Source: CADEDH01 sp039201605 (GTDB lineage Bacteria; Actinomycetota; Acidimicrobiia; Acidimicrobiales; SZUA-35). Taken from it: a stretch of DNA of 64,000 bases. The notes under the pieces were generated by a model that saw only the letters and a program-made list of their open reading frames with translations, was not told the origin of the DNA and did not search any database. This document shows, piece by piece, positions 17,778 to 26,365 of this stretch. The position numbers were made by a program, and so were the translations under genes. The DNA is taken from positions 84,700-148,699 of the forward strand of contig JBCCRO010000012.1 in the NCBI GenBank assembly GCA_039201605.1. The letters are read 5' to 3'. Numbering within the stretch: the first letter of the stretch is position 1; every line of letters starts with the position of its first letter.

Positions 17778-19825
17778 CAGCCCTCCTTGACGTCGACGGC
17801 CCCGTCGACGGAGGCACCGGCCCCGAGGCGAGCCGCCGAGCCGAGGGCGGCTTCGATGGCCGCCTTCGGGTCGTCACTGGCGGCCAGTCGGCCGAGCAGG
17901 GCGGCGACGGCGGTGTCGCGGGCCCCGTCGGCTCCGAAGCCCTGCACCATCCGCGACAGCTCGGCGATCAGGTCGCCCTCGCCGTCGACGTAGCCGTTGA
18001 GCACACCGGTGAGCACGTCGGAGTCACCGACCAGGCGGTCGACCCGCCGGGCGTGGGTGGCGGAGGCGGTGATGGCGTCGACGAAATCGTCGGCGCCGCC
18101 CACGATGTCGAACGAGGCCTGCTTGAACGCCTCGGCCCGAGCCTCGGCGTCGAGCTTGCCCACCTCGGCATCGGCCGTGATGCGCTCGATCTCGATCGCC
18201 TTGTTGACCTCCAGGCGGGCCATGTACTCGGCGTGGCCTCGACCGGACTCCTCCATCATGGCGGCGGCCTCGGCCTTCACCTTCTCGCCCTCGCCCTGCT
18301 GGCGAAGCAGTTCGCCGGCGGCGAAGGCGTCGGCCTGGCCCTTGGCCATGGTGGCCTCCGCCTCAGCCGTGCCGGTGGCGCTGATGACCCCGATGCGGGC
18401 GGCGTCCACCTCGACCTGGGCCAGGCCGGCCGCCTTGTCGGCGTCCGCCTTGGCGGTCAACACATCGGCCTCGGCCAGACCGGCGGCGCCGGTGGTGGCC
18501 CGGGTGCCTTCGGCCGTCTTGAGATCGGCCGCGGCCTGATCCTCGGCGGCGGCCCGGTTGGCCGATGCCGTCACCTTGGCCGCGTCGGCCGCTTCCTCCG
18601 CCGCCTGGCGCTCGGCCGCGGCCTTCTTGGTGATCGAGAGGAACTCCTCCTCGGCGCTGGCCTCCGCCGCGATCACCGTGGCCTCCTTCTCGCGCTGGGC
18701 CGCTTCAACCACCTCGAGGGTGCGGGTGCGCTCGACCTGCTCGGCAACGCCGTACTCCCGGTCCACCCGGTCGCGACGGATGGCGGCGATCTCGAGCTTC
18801 TGCTCCTCCACCGTCCGCTCGGCCTCCACCGTCATCGCCTCGCGCTCGGCCTGGGCCTTGGCGATCTCGGTGTCGGCCCGCTCGGCCTCCACCTTCGACG
18901 CCTGGCGCCGCACCTCATCGGCGATCTCGACCTCGCGCTCCTTGTTCTTCTCCCGGACCTCGACCTCCTCGTCGGTGGCGAGGCGGGCCATCTCGGCCAG
19001 CTTGCGCTGCTCGGCCGTCACCCGGGCCGTCTCGGCCTGCTCGGTGGCCTGCACCACGGCGATCTCCCGGTGCTGACGGGCGGTGGCCTCGGCCCGCTCC
19101 CGCTCCAGGTCGAGCACCGCCTTGTCGGTCTCCACCTTCTTCTCGGTGATCCGCTTCCGCTCGTCCTCGGAGGCGACCGTGGTGGCGACGTGCTGATCCT
19201 CGTTCATCTCGGTGATCTTGCGGATGCCCTGGGCGTCGAGGATGTTGTCCGGATCGAGCTGGGTGATCGGGGTCTGCTCGATCTCGTCGATGGCCACGTC
19301 GTCGAGCACGTAGCCGTTGAGGTCGGAGCCGATGATCTCGATCACGGCATCGCGGAACCGCTGCCGCTGGTTGTAGAGCTCCTGGAACTCCATCTGCATG
19401 CCGACGGTCTTGAGCGCCTCGTTGAACTTGGCGTCGAACAGCTCGGCCAGCAGAGCCGGGTCCGACGCCCGCTCACAGCCGATGGCCTGAGCCACCTGGA
19501 TCACGTCGCTCTGGGTCTTGTTGACCCGCACATAGAAGTAGACCCGGATGTCGGCCCGGATGTTGTCGGCGCAGACGAGACCGAGGGCGCCGTTGCGCTC
19601 GACGGTCATCGTCTTGACCGTCATGTCCATGATCTCCGCTTTGTGGATGATCGGGAACACCACACGACCGACGAACGACACCTGCACATTGCGCACGGTC
19701 GACACGACCAGGGCTTTGCCCTGCGGCACCTTCCGGTAGAGCCGGGTCACGGCGAAGGCGATGATGAAGATCACCAGGATGGCGATCACCACGAAGACGA
19801 GGATGGTTATCAGTGCAGCTGGCAT
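17777..19825 (-). CDS. Flotillin-family (YqiK-like) SPFH protein
   Basis: A 682-residue membrane-associated scaffold protein. Residues about 5-28 are a membrane segment (LVFVVIAILVIFIIAF). An SPFH/band-7 domain follows to about residue 200 (VPQGKALVVSTVRNV, NIRADIRVYFYVRV). A very long Ala/Glu-rich coiled coil then runs to about residue 600 with many AEA/EAE repeats, as in flotillins that form membrane microdomains. It lies between the YqiJ-like gene (63 bases upstream) and the giant AAA+ gene (1-base overlap). In E. coli yqiJ and yqiK are likewise adjacent. Its role in membrane organisation is known only at family level. Confidence 0.92.
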   Translation of the reverse strand: MPAALITILVFVVIAILVIFIIAFAVTRLYRKVPQGKALVVSTVRNVQVSFVGRVVFPIIHKAEIMDMTVKTMTVERNGALGLVCADNIRADIRVYFYVRVNKTQSDVIQVAQAIGCERASDPALLAELFDAKFNEALKTVGMQMEFQELYNQRQRFRDAVIEIIGSDLNGYVLDDVAIDEIEQTPITQLDPDNILDAQGIRKITEMNEDQHVATTVASEDERKRITEKKVETDKAVLDLERERAEATARQHREIAVVQATEQAETARVTAEQRKLAEMARLATDEEVEVREKNKEREVEIADEVRRQASKVEAERADTEIAKAQAEREAMTVEAERTVEEQKLEIAAIRRDRVDREYGVAEQVERTRTLEVVEAAQREKEATVIAAEASAEEEFLSITKKAAAERQAAEEAADAAKVTASANRAAAEDQAAADLKTAEGTRATTGAAGLAEADVLTAKADADKAAGLAQVEVDAARIGVISATGTAEAEATMAKGQADAFAAGELLRQQGEGEKVKAEAAAMMEESGRGHAEYMARLEVNKAIEIERITADAEVGKLDAEARAEAFKQASFDIVGGADDFVDAITASATHARRVDRLVGDSDVLTGVLNGYVDGEGDLIAELSRMVQGFGADGARDTAVAALLGRLAASDDPKAAIEAALGSAARLGAGASVDGAVDVKEG

Positions 19826-19888
19826 GACCTGGTACGTGCCTTTCGGGTGGGGTGGGATGGAGAGGAAGTACGACGGGGGGACGGGCGA

Positions 19889-20488
19889 CTAGTCATCGCC
19901 GGCCCACGACAGGTCGGGGTCGATCACGAAGACACCGTCTTGTACGTCGACGACGAGCGCCTTGGATCCCGCCGTCAGCTCATTGGCCTCCAGACACCGG
20001 GCCTGGATGACGTGGGCGGCCCCGTCGCCGTCGATCACCTCGGCCTGACCGAACTCGGTGTCGACCCGACCGGTGCGCACCGTGCAGGTCCGACCGATCA
20101 GATGATCGCGGTCGATGCCCTGGTTCTCGGCGAACAGCGGGCCGAGTAGGCGCGACACCCGACCGGTGACGGATCCCGCCACCAGCAGCGAGGCGATGAG
20201 CAGCCCGACACCGACCACGGTCGAGGTGGAGCCGGCGACCGAGACGGCCAACATCGTGACCAGCCAACCGATGGCGGACAGGACGGTGACGACGATGCTG
20301 ATCGGGGCGTGGCCCAGCCCGAGGGCGTCGGCGACGCCGCCCGAGAAGCCGCCGCCCTCGGCATCGACCTCCACGTCGCTGTCGCCGATCAACGCGGTCG
20401 ACAGCAACCAATAGCCCACGCTCACGGCCAGCGCCACGGTCCACACGACCGCGGGAAAGCTGACCGCGGCTTCGACGAACTCCGCCAA
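19889..20488 (-). CDS. YqiJ/NfeD-like membrane protein with OB fold
   Basis: A 199-residue protein, first gene of the flotillin module. The N-terminal hydrophobic helix (about 10-32) is followed by two more membrane segments (about 62-84 and 87-106). The C-terminal soluble region from about residue 125 (HLIGRTCTVRTGRVD, FGQAEVIDGDG) has the OB-fold pattern of YqiJ and NfeD proteins, the usual partners of flotillins. The ATG at 20488 gives a normal length. An inverted repeat 20 bases upstream may regulate the module. Confidence 0.8.
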   Translation of the reverse strand: MAEFVEAAVSFPAVVWTVALAVSVGYWLLSTALIGDSDVEVDAEGGGFSGGVADALGLGHAPISIVVTVLSAIGWLVTMLAVSVAGSTSTVVGVGLLIASLLVAGSVTGRVSRLLGPLFAENQGIDRDHLIGRTCTVRTGRVDTEFGQAEVIDGDGAAHVIQARCLEANELTAGSKALVVDVQDGVFVIDPDLSWAGDD

Positions 20489-20507
20489 AGTTCCGCTCCA
20501 ATTCCCT

Positions 20508-20528
20508 CTCGTTGAGGAGCTTAACGAG
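20508..20528. promoter_or_regulatory. Inverted repeat upstream of the flotillin module
   Basis: CTCGTT (20508-20513) and AACGAG (20523-20528) are perfect inverted arms around 9 bases, immediately upstream of the YqiJ-like start. They could be an operator or a small leader hairpin. No TANNNT box is clearly placed. Confidence 0.35.
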
Positions 20529-20593
20529 TACCAGGTTCCTGCGGTTCCCGCCCCGAGCAGAAAGATTCGCCGGGGGACGATGAGCCGTGCGGA

Positions 20594-22093
20594 CTAGAAC
20601 TCGAACTCGCCGAGTTCGGCGTCGAGAACCTCTTCGTAGCGCTCGAGGAACTGCTGGAGTTCCTCTTCGTCGACCGCCTTCAGGAAGTCGACGTAGGCGT
20701 AGAGGATGGTGGGCATCCCGCTGACGTACCAACGACCGTCCCGTTCGACCACCGTGAGTCCGGGGGCCACCACGTCGGCGTAGAGATCGAGGTAGTCGCC
20801 TGGCAGATCGAGGGCCTCGGCGGTCCCTATGCCGAGGTCTTCCTCGCACAGGGTGTCGATGCTCTCGCTGCTCTCGACGATCACGCAATCGCCTTCGCGG
20901 CGGGAGCTCAGCCGATCCTGACCGATGAAACCGGACCCTTCGAGCGTGTCGAAATCGAACTCGAACTCGAACGCCTCGCCATCGAGCACACCGGACCCCG
21001 CGGCCCTCGTCGAGTTGACGATGATGGAGAGCGGCTCGCCCTGGATGGTCCCGTCGATGCTGATGCCGTCACCGCTCAGGTCGATGGTGACGTCGAAGTC
21101 GTTGGGGGCCTCCGTGCCGACGATGCGGAGGACCACCTGATCGAAGGTGGCGACCTGCCGCCCGTTGCGGGACGACGAGCTTGCCTCGGCGGACACGACC
21201 TCCCAGGTCACCCCTTCCGCTGCGGCGGTGAGGCGGGAATCGTCCCACGACCGGGAGAGGTCGGGCCCGTAGGAGGCCCAGTAGTCGTAGGCCGCCCCGA
21301 ACTCCACCGGGTCCATCATCGACAGCGTCCCGGCGGCATCGAGGCCGATGACGTTCTCCAGGAGCTGGACGGCGGCCTGCTCGGCGCTCTCGGCCCCGAC
21401 CGGCTGGAGGGCCTGCGACAGGATCGGCGGCTCGAAGCCGTTGGCGAAGCCGGCGACCGTGTACCAGAAGCTCACGTAGTACGAGCCGTCCTGCTCGACG
21501 ACGGCGAACTCCAGCGGGGTGCCGAACTCATACTCCTCGCCGAGATCGATGGTCTCGGTCTCGATGCCGCCCGGGTCGGGGTCGGCGTACAACGAGGCTT
21601 GCTCGCCGAGGGCGTCCTGGAAGATGGTCGGGTCGAAGGTCGTGGTGATCACCCCGTCGGTGACGGTGACCCAGTGCAGGCGCCCTTCGGAGCCGGGCTG
21701 CTCCACCACCTCGAAGGTGAGGGCCCCGGGTTCGCCCTCGGCCGGGACATCGATCTCGAGACCGGTGATGTTCTGCACCTCGTCGTCCTCGACCGCCGAC
21801 TCGTCGAGGAAGTCGAGGCGGGCCAGCTCGATGATGAGATCGGTGCCGGGCTCGAGGATGCTCTCCCGCTCGCCGGGCAGGGCGATCTCGGCCACGCCCA
21901 GGGGGTCCTCGTTGTCGAGGGCCACGAAGAGCTGGGCTGCCGCCTCCTCCGGCGTGTCGGCCCCGGTCGGACCGGACAGGGCCCGGGACACGGCGAACAC
22001 GCCGACCCCGAGCACGGCCAGCACCGTCACGACGAGACCGACGCGAGCCAGAATCGGCCCCCTCGACACCGAACCGCCGGTGGTGCTCTGCAC
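20594..22093 (-). CDS. Extracellular part of a membrane-anchored protein (downstream of an apparent frameshift)
   Basis: 499 residues from a GTG at 22093: a membrane helix at about residues 14-35 (ARVGLVVTVLAVLGVGVFAVS), then a soluble region of about 460 residues rich in Asp, Glu and Ser. I recognise no enzyme family. The second half has paired DGTYYVSFWYT / DGRWYVSGMPT-like segments that suggest a repeated domain. The reading frame extends upstream of the GTG into Gly/Pro-rich residues that continue the P/Q/Y/G-rich segment encoded one frame over (22027-22986). A single missing base near 22150 would join them into one protein, a Pro/Gln-rich cytoplasmic tail, one span and an extracellular domain. 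The GTG is therefore probably not the true start. Confidence 0.7.
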   Translation of the reverse strand: MQSTTGGSVSRGPILARVGLVVTVLAVLGVGVFAVSRALSGPTGADTPEEAAAQLFVALDNEDPLGVAEIALPGERESILEPGTDLIIELARLDFLDESAVEDDEVQNITGLEIDVPAEGEPGALTFEVVEQPGSEGRLHWVTVTDGVITTTFDPTIFQDALGEQASLYADPDPGGIETETIDLGEEYEFGTPLEFAVVEQDGSYYVSFWYTVAGFANGFEPPILSQALQPVGAESAEQAAVQLLENVIGLDAAGTLSMMDPVEFGAAYDYWASYGPDLSRSWDDSRLTAAAEGVTWEVVSAEASSSSRNGRQVATFDQVVLRIVGTEAPNDFDVTIDLSGDGISIDGTIQGEPLSIIVNSTRAAGSGVLDGEAFEFEFDFDTLEGSGFIGQDRLSSRREGDCVIVESSESIDTLCEEDLGIGTAEALDLPGDYLDLYADVVAPGLTVVERDGRWYVSGMPTILYAYVDFLKAVDEEELQQFLERYEEVLDAELGEFEF

Positions 22094-22986
22094 CCCGATC
22101 GGGCCACCGGGTGCGCCGGCACCGCCCGGCTCGCCGTAGCCGCTCTGGAACCCTGAGGCTGGTACTGGCCGTACTGCGACTGATCGGACTGGTAGCCGTA
22201 CTGCGGCTGCCCCGGCTGCTGATACTGCGGCGACTGATACTGCGGCTGCTGCCCCGGCTGCTGATACTGCGGCGCTTGCCCCGGCTGCCGGCCCCCGTAC
22301 TGCGGGGGCGGCTGGTGCTGGGGCTGGGCGCCGTACTCCTGAGGCCGGCCCGGCTGCTGGTACTGCGGCTGGCCGCCGTACTCCTGAGGCCGGCCGGGCT
22401 GCTGGGACTGCGGCGGCTGCTGGCCGGGCTGCTGATACTGCGGCGGCTGCAGGCCGGGCTGCTGATACTGCGGCGGCTGCAGGCTGGGCTGCTGGTACTG
22501 GGGTGGGTGCCCCGACTGCTCATACTGCGGTGGGTGCCCCGGCTGCTGATACTGGGGCTGGCCGCTGTACTCCTGAGGCTGACCGGTCTGACCGGGCTGG
22601 CCCGGCTGCGGGGGCTGCGGGTGTTGGCCGGGCTGCTGGTAGGGCGGCGGCTGCTGCCAGTAGTCGGGCGTCGCCCCGGCAGCCGACGACTGGTGAGGGG
22701 GCTGCTGGTACTGCTGCGGCTGCTGATCGGGCCGCTGGTGGGGCGGCTGCTGCTGGTGGGGCTGTTGCCACTGGCCGGGGGCGGCCTCGGTGGGCTGGGA
22801 CGGCGGCTGCTGATAGGGCGGGGCGGCCTCGGTCGGCTGCTGGGACCACTGGTCGGGGGCGGCCTGGGTCTCCTCCGGCGGCGGCTGGTAGGGCGGCGGC
22901 TGATCGGGGCGGTGCGGCGGGTGCTGCGACGGGTCCTCCCCGTCCGCTGACGATCCCTGGCCGTCGTACGGCTCGCTACCCGACAT
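22027..22986 (-). CDS. Pro/Gln/Tyr-rich N-terminal region (upstream of the apparent frameshift)
   Basis: Low-complexity region built from repeats around PPQYQQPG, about 280 residues, disordered and probably cytoplasmic. The ATG at 22986 is preferred over that at 23001 because GGAGGGG lies just before it. Past about 22150 the frame turns into unrelated Arg/Ala-rich sequence and stops at 22027. The composition expected from the repeats (QSGYGEPGGAGAPGG) instead continues in the frame of the downstream gene. This is the usual layout of actinobacterial P/Q-rich single-span proteins, so the two pieces are best read as one gene with a one-base deletion, real or from assembly. Confidence 0.65.
   Translation of the reverse strand: MSGSEPYDGQGSSADGEDPSQHPPHRPDQPPPYQPPPEETQAAPDQWSQQPTEAAPPYQQPPSQPTEAAPGQWQQPHQQQPPHQRPDQQPQQYQQPPHQSSAAGATPDYWQQPPPYQQPGQHPQPPQPGQPGQTGQPQEYSGQPQYQQPGHPPQYEQSGHPPQYQQPSLQPPQYQQPGLQPPQYQQPGQQPPQSQQPGRPQEYGGQPQYQQPGRPQEYGAQPQHQPPPQYGGRQPGQAPQYQQPGQQPQYQSPQYQQPGQPQYGYQSDQSQYGQYQPQGSRAATASRAVPAHPVARSGCRAPPAVRCRGGRFWLASVSS
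22190..22620 (-). repeat. In-frame tandem coding repeats (P/Q/Y-rich)
   Basis: Degenerate units of about 30-33 bases encode PPQYQQPGxQ-type decapeptides; the clearest copies lie at 22420-22510. They resemble each other in DNA as well as protein, so slippage and length variation between strains are likely. Confidence 0.7.
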
Positions 22987-23008
22987 ATCGCCCCTCCGCA
23001 TTACCTAC

Positions 23009-23437
23009 CTAGTACGTGCGACGTGAATCGTAAGCGACATCGGCGACGAGGACTCCGCACCCCGCCAGGGCGGCGGCCCCCACGCCGGCCACGGTGGCCA
23101 CGACCGAGCCCGGGAAGACACCGATCGAGACCAGGGCCAACACGCCGAACGCAGCCAACAACACCGATGCCACCAACACGGCGGCGGCCGCCCAACCGCG
23201 CCGACGGAAGGCGAGCAGGCACCCGGCGGCCAGGACCACCACCGGCACCAGGAACCACACCACACGGAACGGCGACACCCACTCGATGCCGAGGATCTGG
23301 GCCGCACGAAAGGCGTCGAAGCTGTTCTTGGCCGCCTCGCCGGAACGGAACCACGGGAGCCACATGGCGGCCACCGCCAACGCGGCCACCGCCAACGCTC
23401 CCCCGATCAGTCGATCCCGCAACGTCGCCCACTGCAT
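23009..23437 (-). CDS. Four-span membrane protein
   Basis: A 142-residue hydrophobic protein with four predicted spans (about 12-28, 60-76, 84-103 and 112-133). A conserved-looking first loop, WLPWFRSGEAAKNSFDAF, resembles small actinobacterial integral membrane proteins of unknown role. It is 22 bases upstream of the P/Q-rich gene on the same strand, so probably the first gene of that transcript. TACCGT (minus, 23451 to 23446) lies 8 bases before the ATG, an almost leaderless start. Confidence 0.7.
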   Translation of the reverse strand: MQWATLRDRLIGGALAVAALAVAAMWLPWFRSGEAAKNSFDAFRAAQILGIEWVSPFRVVWFLVPVVVLAAGCLLAFRRRGWAAAAVLVASVLLAAFGVLALVSIGVFPGSVVATVAGVGAAALAGCGVLVADVAYDSRRTY

Positions 23438-23445
23438 GGCGGTCG

Positions 23446-23451
23446 ACGGTA
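23446..23451 (-). promoter_or_regulatory. -10 box of the four-span membrane protein gene
   Basis: TACCGT on the minus strand, 8 bases before the ATG at 23437. It mirrors the TACCGT serving the divergent VOC gene 80 bases away. Confidence 0.45.
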
Positions 23452-23518
23452 GCGACGAGGTGACCGCCGCGCTCGATCCACCCGTCGATCCGGGAGGCAC
23501 CGGCCCGGGGCTCCCCAC

Positions 23519-23524
23519 TACCGT
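23519..23524 (+). promoter_or_regulatory. Leaderless -10 box of the VOC gene
   Basis: TACCGT followed by 6 bases and the ATG at 23531. Confidence 0.5.
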
Positions 23525-23530
23525 GACGCC

Positions 23531-23938
23531 ATGACCGTAGAGCTGGCCAAGCCGTCCATCGATCTCGGGATCGTCATCACCGACAGCGAGAGGTCGCTGG
23601 CCTTCTACCGGGACCTGCTCGGCTTCGAGCACGTGGCCGACATCCCGATGCCGATCGCCGGCGGCGGAACCATGCACCGCCTCAACTGCGGCGAGTCCCT
23701 CATCAAGCTGGTCAAGCTCAGCGACGAGCCCACCGAACACGGCCGGGGCGGCATCGCCGGTCGGACGGGCATGCGCTACTTCACCATGATCGTGACCAAC
23801 CTCCGCCCGATCATGGCCGCCTGCGAGGCGGCCGGGGTGACGGTGGCCGTCCCCGTCACCGAGATCCGCCCCGGCGTCACCATCGGCATGGTCGAGGACC
23901 CGGACGGCAACTGGGTCGAGTTCGTCGAGATGAGCTGA
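23531..23938 (+). CDS. VOC (glyoxalase/dioxygenase) superfamily protein
   Basis: A 135-residue single-unit vicinal-oxygen-chelate protein. Two beta-alpha-beta-beta-beta halves are visible: DLGIVITDSERSLAFYRDLLGF at the start and RYFTMIVTNL to VEDPDGNWVEFVEMS at the end. The closing DPDGNWVEF is the family hallmark, with its Glu a usual metal ligand. Possible activities include glyoxalase, epimerase, dioxygenase or resistance-type binding; nothing nearby decides. Monocistronic, with a leaderless start and a strong hairpin after the stop. Confidence 0.88.
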   Translation: MTVELAKPSIDLGIVITDSERSLAFYRDLLGFEHVADIPMPIAGGGTMHRLNCGESLIKLVKLSDEPTEHGRGGIAGRTGMRYFTMIVTNLRPIMAACEAAGVTVAVPVTEIRPGVTIGMVEDPDGNWVEFVEMS

Positions 23939-23955
23939 CCCGGAGACCCCACAAG

Positions 23956-23976
23956 GTTGCGCGTCCCCCGCGCAAC
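23956..23976 (+). terminator. Hairpin terminator of the VOC gene
   Basis: GTTGCGCG (23956-23963) pairs perfectly with CGCGCAAC (23969-23976) around TCCCC, 18 bases after the stop. No U-run. Confidence 0.65.
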
Positions 23977-24062
23977 TCGGTGGGCCCCCGGACCCCATTT
24001 CCCGAAATCGGGCGGCGTCGTACCGTCAGCGTGTAGAGCGCTCGACGCCGGGAGACGAACCG

Positions 24063-24596
24063 ATGCCCACCGATCACCAGCCCACTCGCACCACGCCGTG
24101 GCGCCATCTCGTCGTCCTCGCCCTCGTGGCCGTGGTCGGCCTGAGCGCCTGTCGCACCAACGAGGCGGCCCTGGTCAACGACGACGGCACCTCGACCGCC
24201 CAGACCGACTTCGCCATCGGTGACCGGGTGGCCCTCGGCGACCTGGAGTACATGATCCACACCGTGACCGACCCCTTCGACAACGGCCGGGGCGTTGGCG
24301 AGCCCCGGGCCGGCAACCGCTGGGTCGCCGTCGATCCCGAGGTCTACAACATCGGCACCGAGCCCTTCGACCTCGTCCCGGTCACGTGCTTCGACGTGCA
24401 GGACGGCCTCAACCGGACGTTCGATCAGGAGTTCTGGGTGGAGACCGACGTGGCCCGGCCCAGTGGCGAGATCGCCCCCGGGGCGTCACGGCGAGGCCTC
24501 GTGGTGTGGGAGCTGCCGGCCGATGCCACCGGATTGCGGATGAACGCCAAGTGCGAGCTGTTCTCCCGAGGCAGCGCCACCTTCCGGCTCGGCTGA
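24063..24596 (+). CDS. Lipoprotein with DUF4352-like domain
   Basis: A 177-residue secreted lipoprotein. The signal is residues about 14-29 with lipobox LSAC and lipidated Cys30. The mature region is a beta-sandwich of DUF4352/TelA-like type: an ALGDLEYMIHTV strand, then AGNRWVAVDPEVYNIG, the stretch that in this fold describes a protein keeping its usual value, and a GLVVWELPADA strand. Two further cysteines may form a disulfide. GGGAGACG precedes the ATG, so this gene has a leader. Function unknown; such domains are common in actinobacterial surface proteins. Confidence 0.75.
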   Translation: MPTDHQPTRTTPWRHLVVLALVAVVGLSACRTNEAALVNDDGTSTAQTDFAIGDRVALGDLEYMIHTVTDPFDNGRGVGEPRAGNRWVAVDPEVYNIGTEPFDLVPVTCFDVQDGLNRTFDQEFWVETDVARPSGEIAPGASRRGLVVWELPADATGLRMNAKCELFSRGSATFRLG

Positions 24597-24652
24597 TCCC
24601 GTCCATCCCGGTGGGGGGGTTGGGCGGCGACCGGCCGACCGGGAAGGCGCGA

Positions 24653-26212
24653 TCAGCCGTCCCCGGTGTCGGCGCCGGTGCCGGTGGCGTCGGCCACGAT
24701 CGGCTCGGGCTCCGGTGGCCACACCGGCGGCTCACCCACCGAGGTGCCACCGCCGCCATCGCGCCCGGCCGCCAGCCAGGCGTCGTAGCTCAGGCGGGTC
24801 TGGCCCGCCCACCAGAACGCCATTCCCGAGGCCCCGGCGTAGTTGTTGCCCTCGAAGCGGATCGACCCCAGGTCGTTGATGAGGCCGTTACCGGTCACCC
24901 CGGTGGAGACGCCCATGGCCTCGGTGTCACGGATCGAGTTGTCCCGCACCACGATGTCGGCGGCCACGAACGTGACCCCCTGGTAGTTGTTGAGGAAGCC
25001 CTCGCTCGGACCGGGGCGGCGGGTCTGGCGGACGATGATCCCGGACTTGGCCCCGTCGATGTAGTTGCCCTCGACCAGGCTGTTGGACGACTCGGCCACG
25101 GTGATGGCACCGGCGTTGAAATCGCGTCCGTAGTCGGTCCAGGTGTTGGAGTCGACGATGAGGTTGTCGGCGATGTAGGTGTTGCTCGACAGCTCGATCA
25201 TCACCGCCCGGCTCCGGTGGTCGTGGATGAAGTTGTCGATCACCTCGAACCCGTTGCAGCCGATGTCGCACCAGATGCCGTTGTCGATGTTCTCGTAGAC
25301 CTCGTTGGCCGACACCACGAGGGGTGCCTCGGGGGTGCCGGCCCCGGTGAACTTCATACCGGCGCCGTTGATCAGGGCGCCGGAGGCCTGGTTCGCACCG
25401 TTGCCGAACACCTGGTTGCCCACGAGGAGCCCGCCAACCAGCTCACTGCCGCCGATACCGGCGATGCCGTTCCCGTTGAAGACGCTGTTGCGCACGGTGA
25501 AGTGGTCGCCGAGGAAGAGGCCGTTGGCTGCGTTGTCGGACGCGACGATGTCCTCGATGAGCCAGTCGGTGGCCATCTCACCCCGGTCGCTCAGCCAGAT
25601 CCCCCGGGTCCCTCGGATCGGAGCCTGCTCCTGGAGCTTCTCGCCGCCGTTGCCGGTGAAGTCTCGGAAGGTCATCTGGGCGATGGTGACGCTGTGGGCG
25701 GTTCCGCTGAAGGCGTTCTCCTTGCCTCCGTCGCCGACCACGACCACCTCGTCCCGACCGGAACCGAGGAACGTCATGTAGTCCTTGGGCACGACCCCGC
25801 TGAACCGGTACTCGCCGGCGGCGAGGGAGAAACACGTGCCCGGCTCGGAGCCCGACACGACCGACGCCAGGTCGTTGGCCGGCGCCTGGATCGCCACCGC
25901 CTCCTCACAGCCGGCCAGGATGTGGCGGTCCTGCGAGGGCAGATCACGGGCGCCGATGAGATCGCCCGACTGCGGCGGAACGAGCTGGACGAACTGCGAG
26001 CTGGCGGCGCTCATCTCCGCCGTGCCCTCCTCGGCCGAGATCCGGCCACCGTCGTCACCGTCGGGTGGGATGGTGGACGAGGTCGTCGTGGCCTCAGGGT
26101 CTCCCCGGAACCAACCGTCCATGAAGGGGAGGGCGATCAGCATCCCCAGACCCAGTGCTATGAAGACGAACCGCCCTGGTTTGACGGGAAGACGGTCGAG
26201 CAAGTCGTGCAT
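24653..26212 (-). CDS. Membrane-anchored right-handed parallel beta-helix protein
   Basis: A 519-residue protein. The N terminus carries one membrane span (about 13-31, FVFIALGLGMLIALPFM) and a Ser/Thr-rich linker, placing the rest outside. From about residue 100 the sequence has short beta-helix coils with Asn/Gly turns (GNGIAGIGGSELVGGLLVGN, NTYIADNLIVDSN, NSLVEGNYIDG), the pattern of NosD-like and pectate-lyase-like folds. Such proteins bind or cleave polysaccharides; no catalytic set is certain. The start at 26212 is fixed by GGAGGGGA 8 bases upstream; an earlier in-frame ATG at 26335 has none. Confidence 0.8.
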   Translation of the reverse strand: MHDLLDRLPVKPGRFVFIALGLGMLIALPFMDGWFRGDPEATTTSSTIPPDGDDGGRISAEEGTAEMSAASSQFVQLVPPQSGDLIGARDLPSQDRHILAGCEEAVAIQAPANDLASVVSGSEPGTCFSLAAGEYRFSGVVPKDYMTFLGSGRDEVVVVGDGGKENAFSGTAHSVTIAQMTFRDFTGNGGEKLQEQAPIRGTRGIWLSDRGEMATDWLIEDIVASDNAANGLFLGDHFTVRNSVFNGNGIAGIGGSELVGGLLVGNQVFGNGANQASGALINGAGMKFTGAGTPEAPLVVSANEVYENIDNGIWCDIGCNGFEVIDNFIHDHRSRAVMIELSSNTYIADNLIVDSNTWTDYGRDFNAGAITVAESSNSLVEGNYIDGAKSGIIVRQTRRPGPSEGFLNNYQGVTFVAADIVVRDNSIRDTEAMGVSTGVTGNGLINDLGSIRFEGNNYAGASGMAFWWAGQTRLSYDAWLAAGRDGGGGTSVGEPPVWPPEPEPIVADATGTGADTGDG

Positions 26213-26365
26213 CAGTTGTCCCCTCCGATGCTGCCCCGCCGACCAAGCTACCGCCCCTGTCGATGGAGCGGCACGCATCGAGCGGTGAGCAGTACCGCCC
26301 GGAAGGCGTACCAACGGGGCCGATTCGCCCCCCATTCCGGCCCGACAGGGCCCTGAACAGGGCGC

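Noticed and set aside
14769..17993. A 1074-codon plus-strand open frame under the giant ATPase
   Set aside because: Gly/Val/Gln/Leu-rich shadow of the AAA+ gene; no start signal and no recognisable segment.
20594..22093. Taking the GTG at 22093 as a genuine independent start
   Set aside because: No ribosome site, the open frame continues upstream with matching composition, and the P/Q-rich frame breaks at the same place.
22190..22620. Possible CRISPR array or satellite from the regular ~30-base repeats
   Set aside because: Repeats are in frame, degenerate, without unique spacers, and encode P/Q/Y-rich peptide.
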